Source of the DNA: Streptomyces plumbidurans
GTDB taxonomy: Bacteria > Actinomycetota > Actinomycetes > Streptomycetales > Streptomycetaceae
Assembly (NCBI RefSeq): GCF_019857225.1
Contig: NZ_JAFJSY010000034.1
Span: forward strand, 62,001 to 126,000
Length of the DNA: 64,000 nucleotides
Reading direction: 5' to 3'
In this document: positions 42,029 through 50,732 of the stretch, piece by piece
Layout: the number at the start of each line of letters is the position of its first letter
Position numbering within the stretch: the stretch's first letter is position 1
Made by a program: the position numbers and the translations under genes
The notes under the pieces: model-generated
Told to the model about the DNA's origin: nothing
Database searches by the model: none
What the model saw: the letters and a program-made list of their open reading frames with translations, nothing else

Positions 42029-42666
42029 CGGAGACGATCAAAGAACCCTGGGGCCTCAGTGTTTTCGGTGCGGGCAGCGTGCGGGTCGAACCGCAGCTCG
42101 CCCGGGTGAAGTTGACGGTGGACGTGCTGGAGCCCGTGCCGGACAAGGCGTTCCAGGAGGCGGGCGCGGCCGTGGCACGCCTGCGCGAGGTGCTGCGCGG
42201 GCACGGCATACCGGACGCCTCGGTGTCCGGCTCACGGCTCAAGCTCAGTTCGGACTACGACGGTTACGGCGGCGACCGCAAGTTCCTCGGCTACCGCTGC
42301 CGGGCGTCGTACGTCATCGAGACCGAGGCGCTCGACGGCCTCCAGCAGCTGATCGTGGACGCCGTCGACGCCGGGGCGCACCAGATCGACAGCGTCGAGT
42401 TCGACGTGCACGACAAGCCGGCGCTGCGGGACGAGGCGCGCCGCAGGGCGGTGGCCGCCGCCCGCCGCAAGGCCGAGGTGTACACGGAGACGGCCGGGGT
42501 GCGGATCGGTCCGGTCGTGCACATCCAGGACGTGGACTCGGAGTCGTACGAGTTCCGCCAGTACCGCGGCCACGGCGGCGGGGGCGGCAGTTCGTCGGGC
42601 GATCTGGCGCCGGGCATGGTGGAGGTGTCGGCGGGCGTGGTGCTGGGCTTCGCCCTCGGCCGCTGA
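42025..42666 (+). CDS. SIMPL (DUF541) domain protein in the steroid-type operon
   Basis: A 213-residue SIMPL protein: WGLSVFGAGSVRVEPQLARV, FQEAGAAVARLREVLRGHGI, strand YRCRASYVIETEALDGLQQL, DAGAHQIDSVEFDVHDKPAL, then RDEARRRAVAAARRKAEVYT. A Gly/Ser linker precedes the last strand. It has no signal peptide and no place in the known HIP pathway, yet its ATG overlaps the ipdC stop, so it is coupled to the catabolic genes. A paralogue is at 25252-25965. Confidence 0.85.
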   Translation: MTETIKEPWGLSVFGAGSVRVEPQLARVKLTVDVLEPVPDKAFQEAGAAVARLREVLRGHGIPDASVSGSRLKLSSDYDGYGGDRKFLGYRCRASYVIETEALDGLQQLIVDAVDAGAHQIDSVEFDVHDKPALRDEARRRAVAAARRKAEVYTETAGVRIGPVVHIQDVDSESYEFRQYRGHGGGGGSSSGDLAPGMVEVSAGVVLGFALGR

Positions 42667-42696
42667 GGGCCGCCCAGAACCCTCACAGCCGCCGAA

Positions 42697-42732
42697 CCGC
42701 CAGAACCGCCACAGCCGCCAGAACCGCCACAG
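42697..42732. repeat. 18-bp minisatellite between convergent genes
   Basis: Two perfect tandem copies of CCGCCAGAACCGCCACAG, flanked by partial copies, fill much of the gap between the SIMPL and thiolase genes. No intrinsic terminator is evident in this gap. Confidence 0.6.
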
Positions 42733-42764
42733 CCGGCAGAGAGCGGTCAAAACCATCAGAGCCG

Positions 42765-43922
<1,158 letters not shown>

Positions 43923-43939
43923 GGCAACTCCCTCGGCAG

Positions 43940-44617
43940 TCAGGGTTGTTCGCGTACGGCGATCCCGTCCAGCACCATCGAGAGGTACTGCCGGGCGATC
44001 TCCTCCGGGCTGTGCTGTCCGCCCGGCCGGTACCAGGACGCGGCCACCCACACGGTGTCGCGCACGAACCGGTAGGTGAGGCGGACGTCGAGGTCGGCCC
44101 GGAAGACCTGGGCCGCGACCCCGCGCTCCAGCGTGGACAGCCACGCCTTCTCGAACTTGCGCTGCGACTCGGCGAGGAACGCGAACCGCTCCTGCGCGAC
44201 CAGTTGCTTGCTCTCCTTCTGGTAGATCGCGACGGCGGCGCGGTGCCGGTCGATCTCCCGGAACGACTCGGTGACCAGGGCCTCCAGGGTCTCCCGCGGC
44301 CCCGACTCGGCCTCCAGGACGGTGTCGTAACCGCCCCAGAGCTCGTCGAGGAAGCTGCGCAGGATCTCCTCCAGCATCGACTCCTTGGAGTCGAAGTGGT
44401 AGTAGAGGCTGCCCGCGAGCATGCCCGCGTGGTCCGCGATCTTGCGTACGGTGGTGGCGTTGTAGCCCTGCTCGGCGAAGACCTCGGCGGCGGTGTCGAG
44501 GAGTTCGCGGCGCCTGGCGGGGGCGGCGGTCACCTGGGGCTTCTTCCGCGTCGGCTGCTGGGGCGATTCCCGCGCGGGCTGCTGGTTCGGCCTCTGGGTG
44601 GGTTTCTTGGTCGGCAC
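43940..44617 (-). CDS. kstR2: TetR-family repressor, KstR2-like
   Basis: A 225-residue TetR regulator. After a ~35-residue Lys/Pro/Gln-rich tail comes the HTH (LLDTAAEVFAEQGYNATTVR, then KIADHAGMLAGSLYYHFDSK) and a helical ligand domain (FREIDRHRAAVAIYQKESKQ, RFVRDTVWVAASWYRPGGQH). In mycobacteria KstR2 represses the HIP genes and is released by HIP-CoA; same position and neighbours here. The GTG start at 44617 follows GGAAGC. Predicted sites are the two matching sequences at 38246-38264 and 45449-45468. Confidence 0.82.
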   Translation of the reverse strand: MPTKKPTQRPNQQPARESPQQPTRKKPQVTAAPARRRELLDTAAEVFAEQGYNATTVRKIADHAGMLAGSLYYHFDSKESMLEEILRSFLDELWGGYDTVLEAESGPRETLEALVTESFREIDRHRAAVAIYQKESKQLVAQERFAFLAESQRKFEKAWLSTLERGVAAQVFRADLDVRLTYRFVRDTVWVAASWYRPGGQHSPEEIARQYLSMVLDGIAVREQP

Positions 44618-44643
44618 GCTTCCATTGTGGTCCGCTCCGGTCC

Positions 44644-45435
44644 TCAGGGGTGCTGGCTGCTGACGGAGACGACCTCTCCGGTCAGGTACGAGGAGTAGCC
44701 GGACGCCAGGAACACGATGACGTTGGCCACCTCCCAGGGCTCGGCGTATCTCCCGAAGGCCTCGCGCGCGGTCAGTTCCTCCAGCAGCTCGGGCGTCGTC
44801 ACCTTCACCAGGTGCGGGTGCATGGCGAGGCTCGGCGCGACGGCGTTGACCCGCACTCCGTACTCGGCGGCCTCCAGCGCCGCGCAGCGGGTGAGCGCCA
44901 TGACGCCCGCCTTCGCGGCGGCGTAGTGCGCCTGCCCGGCCTGGGCGCGCCAGCCGACGACCGAGGCGTTGTTGACGACGACTCCGCCGCGTCCGTCCTC
45001 GCGCATCAGCCGCAGGGCGGCCCTGGTGCAGCGGAAGGTGCCGTTCAGCGTCACGTCGAGGACGCGGTCCCACTGCTCGTCGCTCATCTCGACGAGGTGC
45101 GAAGTGCCGCCGAGGCCCGCGTTGTTCACCACCACGTCGAGCCGTCCGTGCTCGCGGACGGCGGTCTCGAACAGGGCCCGCACCTGGCTCTCGTCGGTGA
45201 CGTCGCAGGGCAGGGCTGCCACCCGGTCCGCCCCGAACTCGGCCGTCAGCTCGGCCTCGTACTCCTTGAGCCGGCGCACATGCGCGTCGCTGACCAGCAC
45301 GCGCGCCCCCTCCTCCAGGAACCGCCGTGCGGTCGCGCCGCCGATGCCCGCGCCGGCGGCCGCGGTGACGACGGCGGTGCGGCCCTTGAGCAGGCCGTGC
45401 CCCGGTTCGTACACAGGCCTCTCGACGTCTGTCAT
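44644..45435 (-). CDS. ipdF: SDR oxidoreductase, IpdF-like (Rv3559c-like)
   Basis: A 263-residue SDR: GRTAVVTAAAGAGIGGATAR with an atypical cofactor loop, CDVTDESQVRALFETAV, LDVVVNNAGLGGTSHLV, Ser in NNASVVGWRAQ, HYAAAKAGVMALTRCAALEA and the end YLTGEVVSVSSQHP. Its position between kstR2 and fadE30 corresponds to Rv3559c, whose product interconverts 5-hydroxy and 5-oxo forms of the HIP-CoA intermediate. It is transcribed divergently from fadE30 over a 48-bp gap containing the candidate operator. Confidence 0.83.
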   Translation of the reverse strand: MTDVERPVYEPGHGLLKGRTAVVTAAAGAGIGGATARRFLEEGARVLVSDAHVRRLKEYEAELTAEFGADRVAALPCDVTDESQVRALFETAVREHGRLDVVVNNAGLGGTSHLVEMSDEQWDRVLDVTLNGTFRCTRAALRLMREDGRGGVVVNNASVVGWRAQAGQAHYAAAKAGVMALTRCAALEAAEYGVRVNAVAPSLAMHPHLVKVTTPELLEELTAREAFGRYAEPWEVANVIVFLASGYSSYLTGEVVSVSSQHP

Positions 45436-45448
45436 GGCTCCACGCTAA

Positions 45449-45468
45449 CCTACCAAACACTTGTTAGG
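45449..45468. promoter_or_regulatory. Candidate KstR2-type operator (ipdF / fadE30 divergent region)
   Basis: CCTACCAAACACTTGTTAGG is an 8-4-8 near-palindrome (CCTACCAA and TTGTTAGG). It shares ACCAAAC..TTGTTAGG with the site before echA20. It ends 15 bp before the fadE30 ATG, so a bound repressor would block both divergent genes. Confidence 0.65.
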
Positions 45469-45483
45469 GAAGGACGGCAGTCG

Positions 45484-46623
45484 ATGGATCTCGCGTTCAC
45501 GCAGGAAGAAGAGGCCTTCCGCGCCGAGGCCCGCGCGTGGCTCGCCGCCCATGTGCCGGACGCCCCCCTTCCGTCCCTGGAGACCGCGGAGGGGTTCGCG
45601 GCCCACCGCGCCTGGGAGGCCGAGCTCGCCGCGGACCGCTGGTCGGTCGTCAACTGGCCGGTGGAGTACGGCGGGAGAGGCGCGGATCTGATCCGCTGGC
45701 TGATCTTCGAGGAGGAGTACTGGTCGGCGGGTGCGCCGGGCCGCGTCGGGCAGAACGGCATCAGCCTGCTCGCGCCGACCCTGTTCGACCACGGCACCGA
45801 GGAGCAGCGGGAGCGTGTGCTGCCGTCCATGGCCACCGGCGAGGTCGTCTGGGCGCAGGCATGGTCGGAGCCGGAGGCGGGCTCGGACCTGGCGTCCCTG
45901 CGGTCGAGGGCGCGGCGCACGGACGGCGGCTGGTTGCTGAGCGGCCAGAAGACCTGGTCGTCACGGGCCGCCTTCGCCGACCGGGCCTTCGGCCTGTTCC
46001 GCAGCGATCCGGACCTGCCGAGACCCCATCAGGGCCTGACCTACCTGATGTTCGACCTGCGCGCCCCCGGTGTCACGGTCCGCCCCATCGGCCGGCTCGA
46101 CGGGAAGCCGGCGTTCGCCGAGCTGTTCCTCGACGAGGTGTTCGTGCCCGACAAGGACGTGATCGGCGAGCCCGGCCAGGGCTGGCGGATCGCGATGTCG
46201 ACGGCGGACAACGAGCGGGGGCTGATGCTCCGCTCCCCCGGCCGCTTCCTCGCCGCCGCCGAGGCACTGCGCGCGCTGTGGGCGGAGCGGGGCAGTCCGC
46301 GCCGCGAGGAGGACCGGGTGGCCGACGCCCTGATCGGCGCCCGCGCCTACCAGCTCTTCACCCACGCGGCCGCCTCCCGCTTCCTGGACGGCGATCCCAT
46401 CGGCGCGGAGTCCAGCCTCAACAAGGTCTTCTGGTCCGAACTGGACCTCGCCCTGCACGAGACGGCGCTCGATCTGCTGGGCGAGGAGGGCGAGTTCACG
46501 GACACCCCCTGGTCCGAGGGCTACGTCTTCTCCCTCGCCGGCCCCATCTACGCCGGCACGAACGAGATCCAGCGAGACATCATCGCCGAACGCCTCCTGG
46601 GCCTACCGAAGGGACGCCGCTGA
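45484..46623 (+). CDS. fadE30: Acyl-CoA dehydrogenase, FadE30-like
   Basis: A 379-residue acyl-CoA dehydrogenase, similar in length to mycobacterial FadE30, which starts beta-oxidation of the HIP-derived acyl-CoA. Features: MDLAFTQEEEAFRAEARAWL, VNWPVEYGGRGADLIRWLIF, FAD-binding WAQAWSEPEAGSDLASLRSR and GGWLLSGQKTWSSRA, RGLMLRSPGRFLAAAEALRA, and the C-terminal SLAGPIYAGTNEIQRDIIAE. GGAAGG precedes the ATG. The last codons (PKGRR, stop) overlap the first mini-ORF of the downstream tandem array. Confidence 0.87.
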   Translation: MDLAFTQEEEAFRAEARAWLAAHVPDAPLPSLETAEGFAAHRAWEAELAADRWSVVNWPVEYGGRGADLIRWLIFEEEYWSAGAPGRVGQNGISLLAPTLFDHGTEEQRERVLPSMATGEVVWAQAWSEPEAGSDLASLRSRARRTDGGWLLSGQKTWSSRAAFADRAFGLFRSDPDLPRPHQGLTYLMFDLRAPGVTVRPIGRLDGKPAFAELFLDEVFVPDKDVIGEPGQGWRIAMSTADNERGLMLRSPGRFLAAAEALRALWAERGSPRREEDRVADALIGARAYQLFTHAAASRFLDGDPIGAESSLNKVFWSELDLALHETALDLLGEEGEFTDTPWSEGYVFSLAGPIYAGTNEIQRDIIAERLLGLPKGRR

Positions 46624-47026
46624 TGCGCGGGGCTCCGCCGGTTCGAGGGGGCGCGGTCCCGGGCGAGAGGGTGACCGCGCGGAGATCCGAGGGAACGCCA
46701 GGCGCCACGAAGGGACACCGCTGATGCGCGAACGCTCCGCCGGCACGGGCGGCCCGGCCACGCCCGCCAGGCGTGACCGCGCAAAGGCCCGAGGAACGCC
46801 AGGATCCACGAAGGGACACCGCTGATGCGCGAACGCTCCGCCGGCACGGGCGGCCCGGCCACGCCCGCCAGGCGTGACCGCGCAAAGGCCCGAGGAACGC
46901 CAGGATCCACGAAGGGACACGGCTGATGCGCGAACGCTCCGCCGGCACGGGCAGCGCGGCCACGCCCGTCAGGGTGACCGCGCTAAGGCCCGAAAAAAAG
47001 CCGGCGCCCACGAAAGGACACCGCTG
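46623..47026 (+). repeat. Four 101-bp tandem units forming coupled 33-codon mini-ORFs
   Basis: ATG codons recur at 46623, 46724, 46825, 46926 and finally 47027 (the next gene's start), always 101 bp apart. Each unit ends GAAGGGACACCGCTG or a near variant, so every start has the same Shine-Dalgarno. Each encodes 33 residues ending TKGHR or TKGHG, and its TGA overlaps the next ATG (TGATG). Units 2 and 3 differ at one base; units 1 and 4 are more diverged. The first start overlaps the fadE30 stop, whose terminal codons resemble the unit ends. Products are basic, Gly/Arg/Thr-rich, with no known domain. Confidence 0.85.
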
Positions 47027-48187
47027 ATGCGCTTCCTGCTCGATGCCGAACAGCGGGACTTCGCCGCCTCGTTGGATGCGATGCTGACGGCGGCGGACAC
47101 GGCGGCGGTCGTACGGGACTGGAGCCGGGGCGACCACGCGAGCGGGCGCGCCCTGTGGTCCCGTATCGCCGAGGCCGGGGTCTTCTCGCTGGCGGTCGGG
47201 GAGAAGTACGGCGGCATGGGGGTGCGGCCCGTCGAACTTGCTGTCGCCTTTGTCGAGTTGGGGCGGCACGCGGTGCCGGGCCCGCTGGTGGAGACGGTCG
47301 CTGCGGCTGTGCTCCTCGCCGGACTCGAGGAGGCCGGTCCCGCCGAACGCCTGCTGCCCGCGCTGGCCTCCGGCAAGTCGGCGGCCACCCTGACGACGGG
47401 CCGGTACGCGCTCGACGCGGACATGGCCGACGTAGCCCTGGCTGTTGCGGATCCTTGCAGTGGGGCGCCGCGGTCCGAGGCCACCCTGTTCGTCACGCCC
47501 CCGCCGGGCCGCCCGGACGGGCCCCTCGCCGCGGGCAGCCCCCTCGCATCCGGCTCACGTTCTCCCGCTCCGGCGGCACGGCCCGACTCCCGTTCGTCCG
47601 CGGGCCCTGGCGCGGCGCACCGCACGCCCTTGCGCACGACCAGCAGCCCCACGCCCGGGGGCCCGCCACCGCGCCCGTCTCTCGACCCCGCCCGCCGGCT
47701 CTTCCCGCTGCCGTCCGGCGGGGAACTCCTCGCCACCGGCCCGCAAGTCTCCGAGGCCGCCGCCCGCGCACTGCTCCTGGCCCGGCTCTCCACCGCCGCC
47801 CAAGCGCTCGGCGTCGGCCTCGCGCTGCTCGACAGAACCGTCGCGTATGTCGAACAGCGCACCCAGTTCGGCGCCCCCATAGGCTCGTTCCAGGCCGTCA
47901 AGCACCGACTGGCCGACGCGAAGATCGCGTTGGAGTTCGCGCGCCCCCTGCTGTTCGGCGCCGCGCTGACGCTGGGCCCGGCCGATGTCGCCGCGGCCAA
48001 GGTCACCGCGTGCGAGGCGGCGTATCGGACGGCCCGTACGGCGCTCCAGCTGCACGGCGCGATCGGCTACACCGCGGAGTACGACCTGTCCCTGTGGCTG
48101 ACCAAGGCCCGTGCCCTGCGCACCGCGTGGGGCGGGCCGCGCGAGTGCCGGGCCCTGGTCCTCAGTGGTGGTGATCGCCGCTGGTGA
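47027..48187 (+). CDS. Acyl-CoA dehydrogenase of the steroid-type cluster, with low-complexity centre
   Basis: A 386-residue acyl-CoA dehydrogenase-like protein. The N-terminal helical domain (RFLLDAEQRDFAASLDAML, VFSLAVGEKYGGMGVRPVEL) and C-terminal domain (YVEQRTQFGAPIGSFQAVKH, QLHGAIGYTAEYDLSLWLTK) are normal. Residues ~145-222 are not: the expected beta domain is replaced by Pro/Ser/Arg-rich sequence with no FAD-contact motifs, until SLDPARRLF restores homology. This may be an inactive structural partner of FadE30, as in alpha2beta2 steroid dehydrogenases, or a pair of compensating frameshifts. ATG 47027 is the fifth start of the 101-bp ladder. The 3' end overlaps the convergent qcrB gene by 26 bp. 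Confidence 0.78.
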   Translation: MRFLLDAEQRDFAASLDAMLTAADTAAVVRDWSRGDHASGRALWSRIAEAGVFSLAVGEKYGGMGVRPVELAVAFVELGRHAVPGPLVETVAAAVLLAGLEEAGPAERLLPALASGKSAATLTTGRYALDADMADVALAVADPCSGAPRSEATLFVTPPPGRPDGPLAAGSPLASGSRSPAPAARPDSRSSAGPGAAHRTPLRTTSSPTPGGPPPRPSLDPARRLFPLPSGGELLATGPQVSEAAARALLLARLSTAAQALGVGLALLDRTVAYVEQRTQFGAPIGSFQAVKHRLADAKIALEFARPLLFGAALTLGPADVAAAKVTACEAAYRTARTALQLHGAIGYTAEYDLSLWLTKARALRTAWGGPRECRALVLSGGDRRW

Positions 48188-49811
48188 GCTCGCGGTACTC
48201 CTCCACCGTCGGCTTCGGGATGTGCGACTCCGACCCGAACATGGCCTTGGACAGCTGCGCGCGCACCCGCTGGGAGACCGTGACCTGCCGCCGCACACCG
48301 TTCGCGTCGACCAGCGGCCCGATCTCGTACGGCGGCTCCTGCTCGTGCTGGGTGAGGGTGAACAGCTGGTCCTGCTCCAGGGGTTCGTGGACCTCGACGA
48401 ACTCTCCGTGCGGCAGTCGCTTGATGGTGCCGCTCTCCCTGCCGTGCAGCACCTTGTCCCGATCCCGGCGCTGCAGGCCCATGCAGACCCGTTTGGTGAC
48501 CAGGAACGCCACCACCGGCATCACGAAGAAGGAGATCCGCACGAACCAGGTGATCACGTTGATGGACAGATGCAGATGCGTGGCCACGACGTCGTTGCCG
48601 CCGCCGATCAGCAGCACCCCGTACAGGCTCAGCCAGGCCACGCCCAGGCCGGTGCGCACGGGCATGTTGCGCGGCCGGTCCAGGATGTGGTGCTCGCGCT
48701 TGTCACCGGTGATCCAGGCCTCGATGAAGGGGTATACGCCGATGGCGAGCATGATCAGCGGGAAGAGCGAGAAGGGGATGAAGACGCCCAGCTCCAGCGT
48801 GTGGCCCCAGAAGTTGAGCTCCCATCCCGGCATCACCCGGATCAGGCCCTCGGAGAAGCCGAGATACCAGTCGGGCTGGGCGCCGGTGGTGACCAGATCC
48901 GGCCGGTAGGGACCGAAGGCCCAGACGGGGTTGATGCTGGCGACGCCGCCCATGATCGTCAGGACACCGAAGACGAGGAAGAAGAAGCCGCCCGCCTTGG
49001 CCATGTAGACCGGCAGGAAGGGCATGCCGACCACGGTCTTCTGGTCCCGTCCGGGACCCGGGTACTGCGTGTGCTTGTGGTAGAAGACCAGGATCAGATG
49101 GGCTACGACCAAGCCCAGCATGATCCCCGGCAGCAGCAGGACATGGACCGGGAAGAGCCGCGAGATGATGTCGTGCCCCGGGAACTCCCCGCCGAACAGG
49201 AACATGGACAGATACGTACCGACGATCGGGACCGACAGGATCGCACCGTCGGCGAAGCGGATCCCGGTGCCGGACAGCAGGTCGTCGGGGAGCGAGTAGC
49301 CGGTCAGACCGGTGATGATGCCGAGGAACAGCAGGGTCCAGCCGAACAGCCAGTTCAGCTCGCGCGGCTTGCGGAAGGCGCCGGTGAAGAACACCCGCAT
49401 CATGTGGATGAGCATGCCGGCGATGAAGACCACGGCCGCCCAGTGGTGGATCTGCCGGATCAGCAGCCCGCCGCGCACGTCGAAGCTGATGTCGAGCGTG
49501 GACTCGTAGGCCCGGGTCATCGGGACGCCGTTGAGCGGGGTGTACGAGCCGTGGTAGATCACCTCGACACCGCTCGGCTCGAAGAACAGGGTGAGGTAGA
49601 TGCCGGTGAGGATCAGGATCAGAAAGCTGTAGAGGCAGACCTCGCCCAGCATGAAGGACCAGTGGTCCGGGAAGACCTTGCGCATATTGGCCTTGGCCAG
49701 CGAGTAGAGCCCCAGCCGCCCGTCGGCCCAGTCGGCGACCCGCTCGCCCTTGCCCGGCGGCTCCCTGCGTGCGGAGGTCACCGTTTCGTTCGCCGATCGT
49801 GCGCCGTCCAT
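48162..49811 (-). CDS. Orphan cytochrome bc1 cytochrome b subunit (QcrB paralogue)
   Basis: A 549-residue membrane protein of the QcrB family, with at least nine hydrophobic helices. Haem ligands are visible: RQIHHWAAVVFIAGMLIHMM in helix B (His pair 14 apart) and FPVHVLLLPG with VVAHLILVFYHKH in helix D. The quinol-site motif appears as DWYLGFSEGL rather than PEW. The long hydrophilic C-terminus (RESGTIKRLPHGEFVEVHEP) is like the main actinobacterial QcrB. There are no qcrA, qcrC or cta genes around it, so this is a second, solitary copy. ATG 49811 is used. Whether it joins the bc1 complex or acts alone is unknown. Confidence 0.88.
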   Translation of the reverse strand: MDGARSANETVTSARREPPGKGERVADWADGRLGLYSLAKANMRKVFPDHWSFMLGEVCLYSFLILILTGIYLTLFFEPSGVEVIYHGSYTPLNGVPMTRAYESTLDISFDVRGGLLIRQIHHWAAVVFIAGMLIHMMRVFFTGAFRKPRELNWLFGWTLLFLGIITGLTGYSLPDDLLSGTGIRFADGAILSVPIVGTYLSMFLFGGEFPGHDIISRLFPVHVLLLPGIMLGLVVAHLILVFYHKHTQYPGPGRDQKTVVGMPFLPVYMAKAGGFFFLVFGVLTIMGGVASINPVWAFGPYRPDLVTTGAQPDWYLGFSEGLIRVMPGWELNFWGHTLELGVFIPFSLFPLIMLAIGVYPFIEAWITGDKREHHILDRPRNMPVRTGLGVAWLSLYGVLLIGGGNDVVATHLHLSINVITWFVRISFFVMPVVAFLVTKRVCMGLQRRDRDKVLHGRESGTIKRLPHGEFVEVHEPLEQDQLFTLTQHEQEPPYEIGPLVDANGVRRQVTVSQRVRAQLSKAMFGSESHIPKPTVEEYRELTSGDHHH

Positions 49812-49879
49812 ACGTTCGTCGCCTCCCCGTCGGATCATCCTCAGGGTGACACGACAGGGGGGCCAAGCCAACGGGGCGG

Positions 49880-50605
49880 TCAGGACGACGGCAGGATCCC
49901 CTCCGCCCGCGCGGCCACCAGCCACTTCGGAAACTCCCCGACGAGGCGGTCGTAGAGCTGCGCGTCGGACACCTTCGCGGGGTCCGCGCCGGCGTGGAAG
50001 AACCCGGCGTTGTCCACCACCCGCTTGTCCGGAACCGCCAGGTCGTCGAGCCTGCGCAGGAAGTCGAACTGCTTGCTGTGCGGGTCCCCGAAGCCCACGA
50101 ACTGCCAGAACAGCGGCAGCTTGGCCGCCTTGCACAGATACCGCTCCGCGGCGAGCTTGTTGATCGGGCCGCCGTCGGTCTGGAATACGACGAGGGCGGG
50201 GGCGGTGGATCCGCTGTCCAGGTAGTGGTCGATGACCGCGTCCATCGCCAGGTGGTAGCTGGTTTTGCCCATGTGCCCGAGCCCGGCCACGATCCGGTCG
50301 ATACGGCCCTGGTGGTCGGCCAGCGCGATATCGGTCTCGGCGTCGACGTCCGTGGAGAAGAAGACCACCGGCACCCGTCCGTCGTCGTCGAGATGCGCCG
50401 ACAGCCCCAGCACCCGGTCCGCGAGCGCCTGCACGCTGCCGTTCTGGTAGTACGGCTTCATGGAGCCGGAGTAGTCGACCACCAGGTACACGGCGGCCCG
50501 CACACCCTCGATGCCGTGCCGGTGCAGCGAGGCCCCCGCGCTCTTGTAGAGACTGACCAGCGCGGGCGCGGTCTCCTCGACCTTCTGCAGACTGATGGCA
50601 ACCAT
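49880..50605 (-). CDS. vWA domain protein, TerF/TerD-associated type
   Basis: A 241-residue von Willebrand factor A protein as found in tellurium-resistance/stress (Ter) systems. The N-terminus MVAISLQKVEETAPALVSLY is typical; the MIDAS motif is complete (VVDYSGSMKP, a Thr in GKTSY, and VFQTDGGP). PLFWQFVGFGDPHSKQFDFL and FFHAGADPAKVSDAQLYDRL are family segments. It should bind Ca2+ or Mg2+ and mediate protein contact. No other ter gene is next to it. ATG 50605 fits the family start. Confidence 0.87.
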   Translation of the reverse strand: MVAISLQKVEETAPALVSLYKSAGASLHRHGIEGVRAAVYLVVDYSGSMKPYYQNGSVQALADRVLGLSAHLDDDGRVPVVFFSTDVDAETDIALADHQGRIDRIVAGLGHMGKTSYHLAMDAVIDHYLDSGSTAPALVVFQTDGGPINKLAAERYLCKAAKLPLFWQFVGFGDPHSKQFDFLRRLDDLAVPDKRVVDNAGFFHAGADPAKVSDAQLYDRLVGEFPKWLVAARAEGILPSS

Positions 50606-50732
50606 GGCCCCTACTCTCCCATCGGCACCAGGCGTTGGTTGCCTCGTCCACCGCCGCCCCCACCGGCCCACCATCAGTCCCGGCGCCGACGTGTGACCGG
50701 ATCATGGAACATGTGCACGTAATGTGTGCCTT

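Noticed and set aside
46623..47026. CRISPR array
   Set aside because: Units are 101 bp with no short repeat/variable spacer pattern and no cas genes nearby; the repeats are coding-like and coupled.
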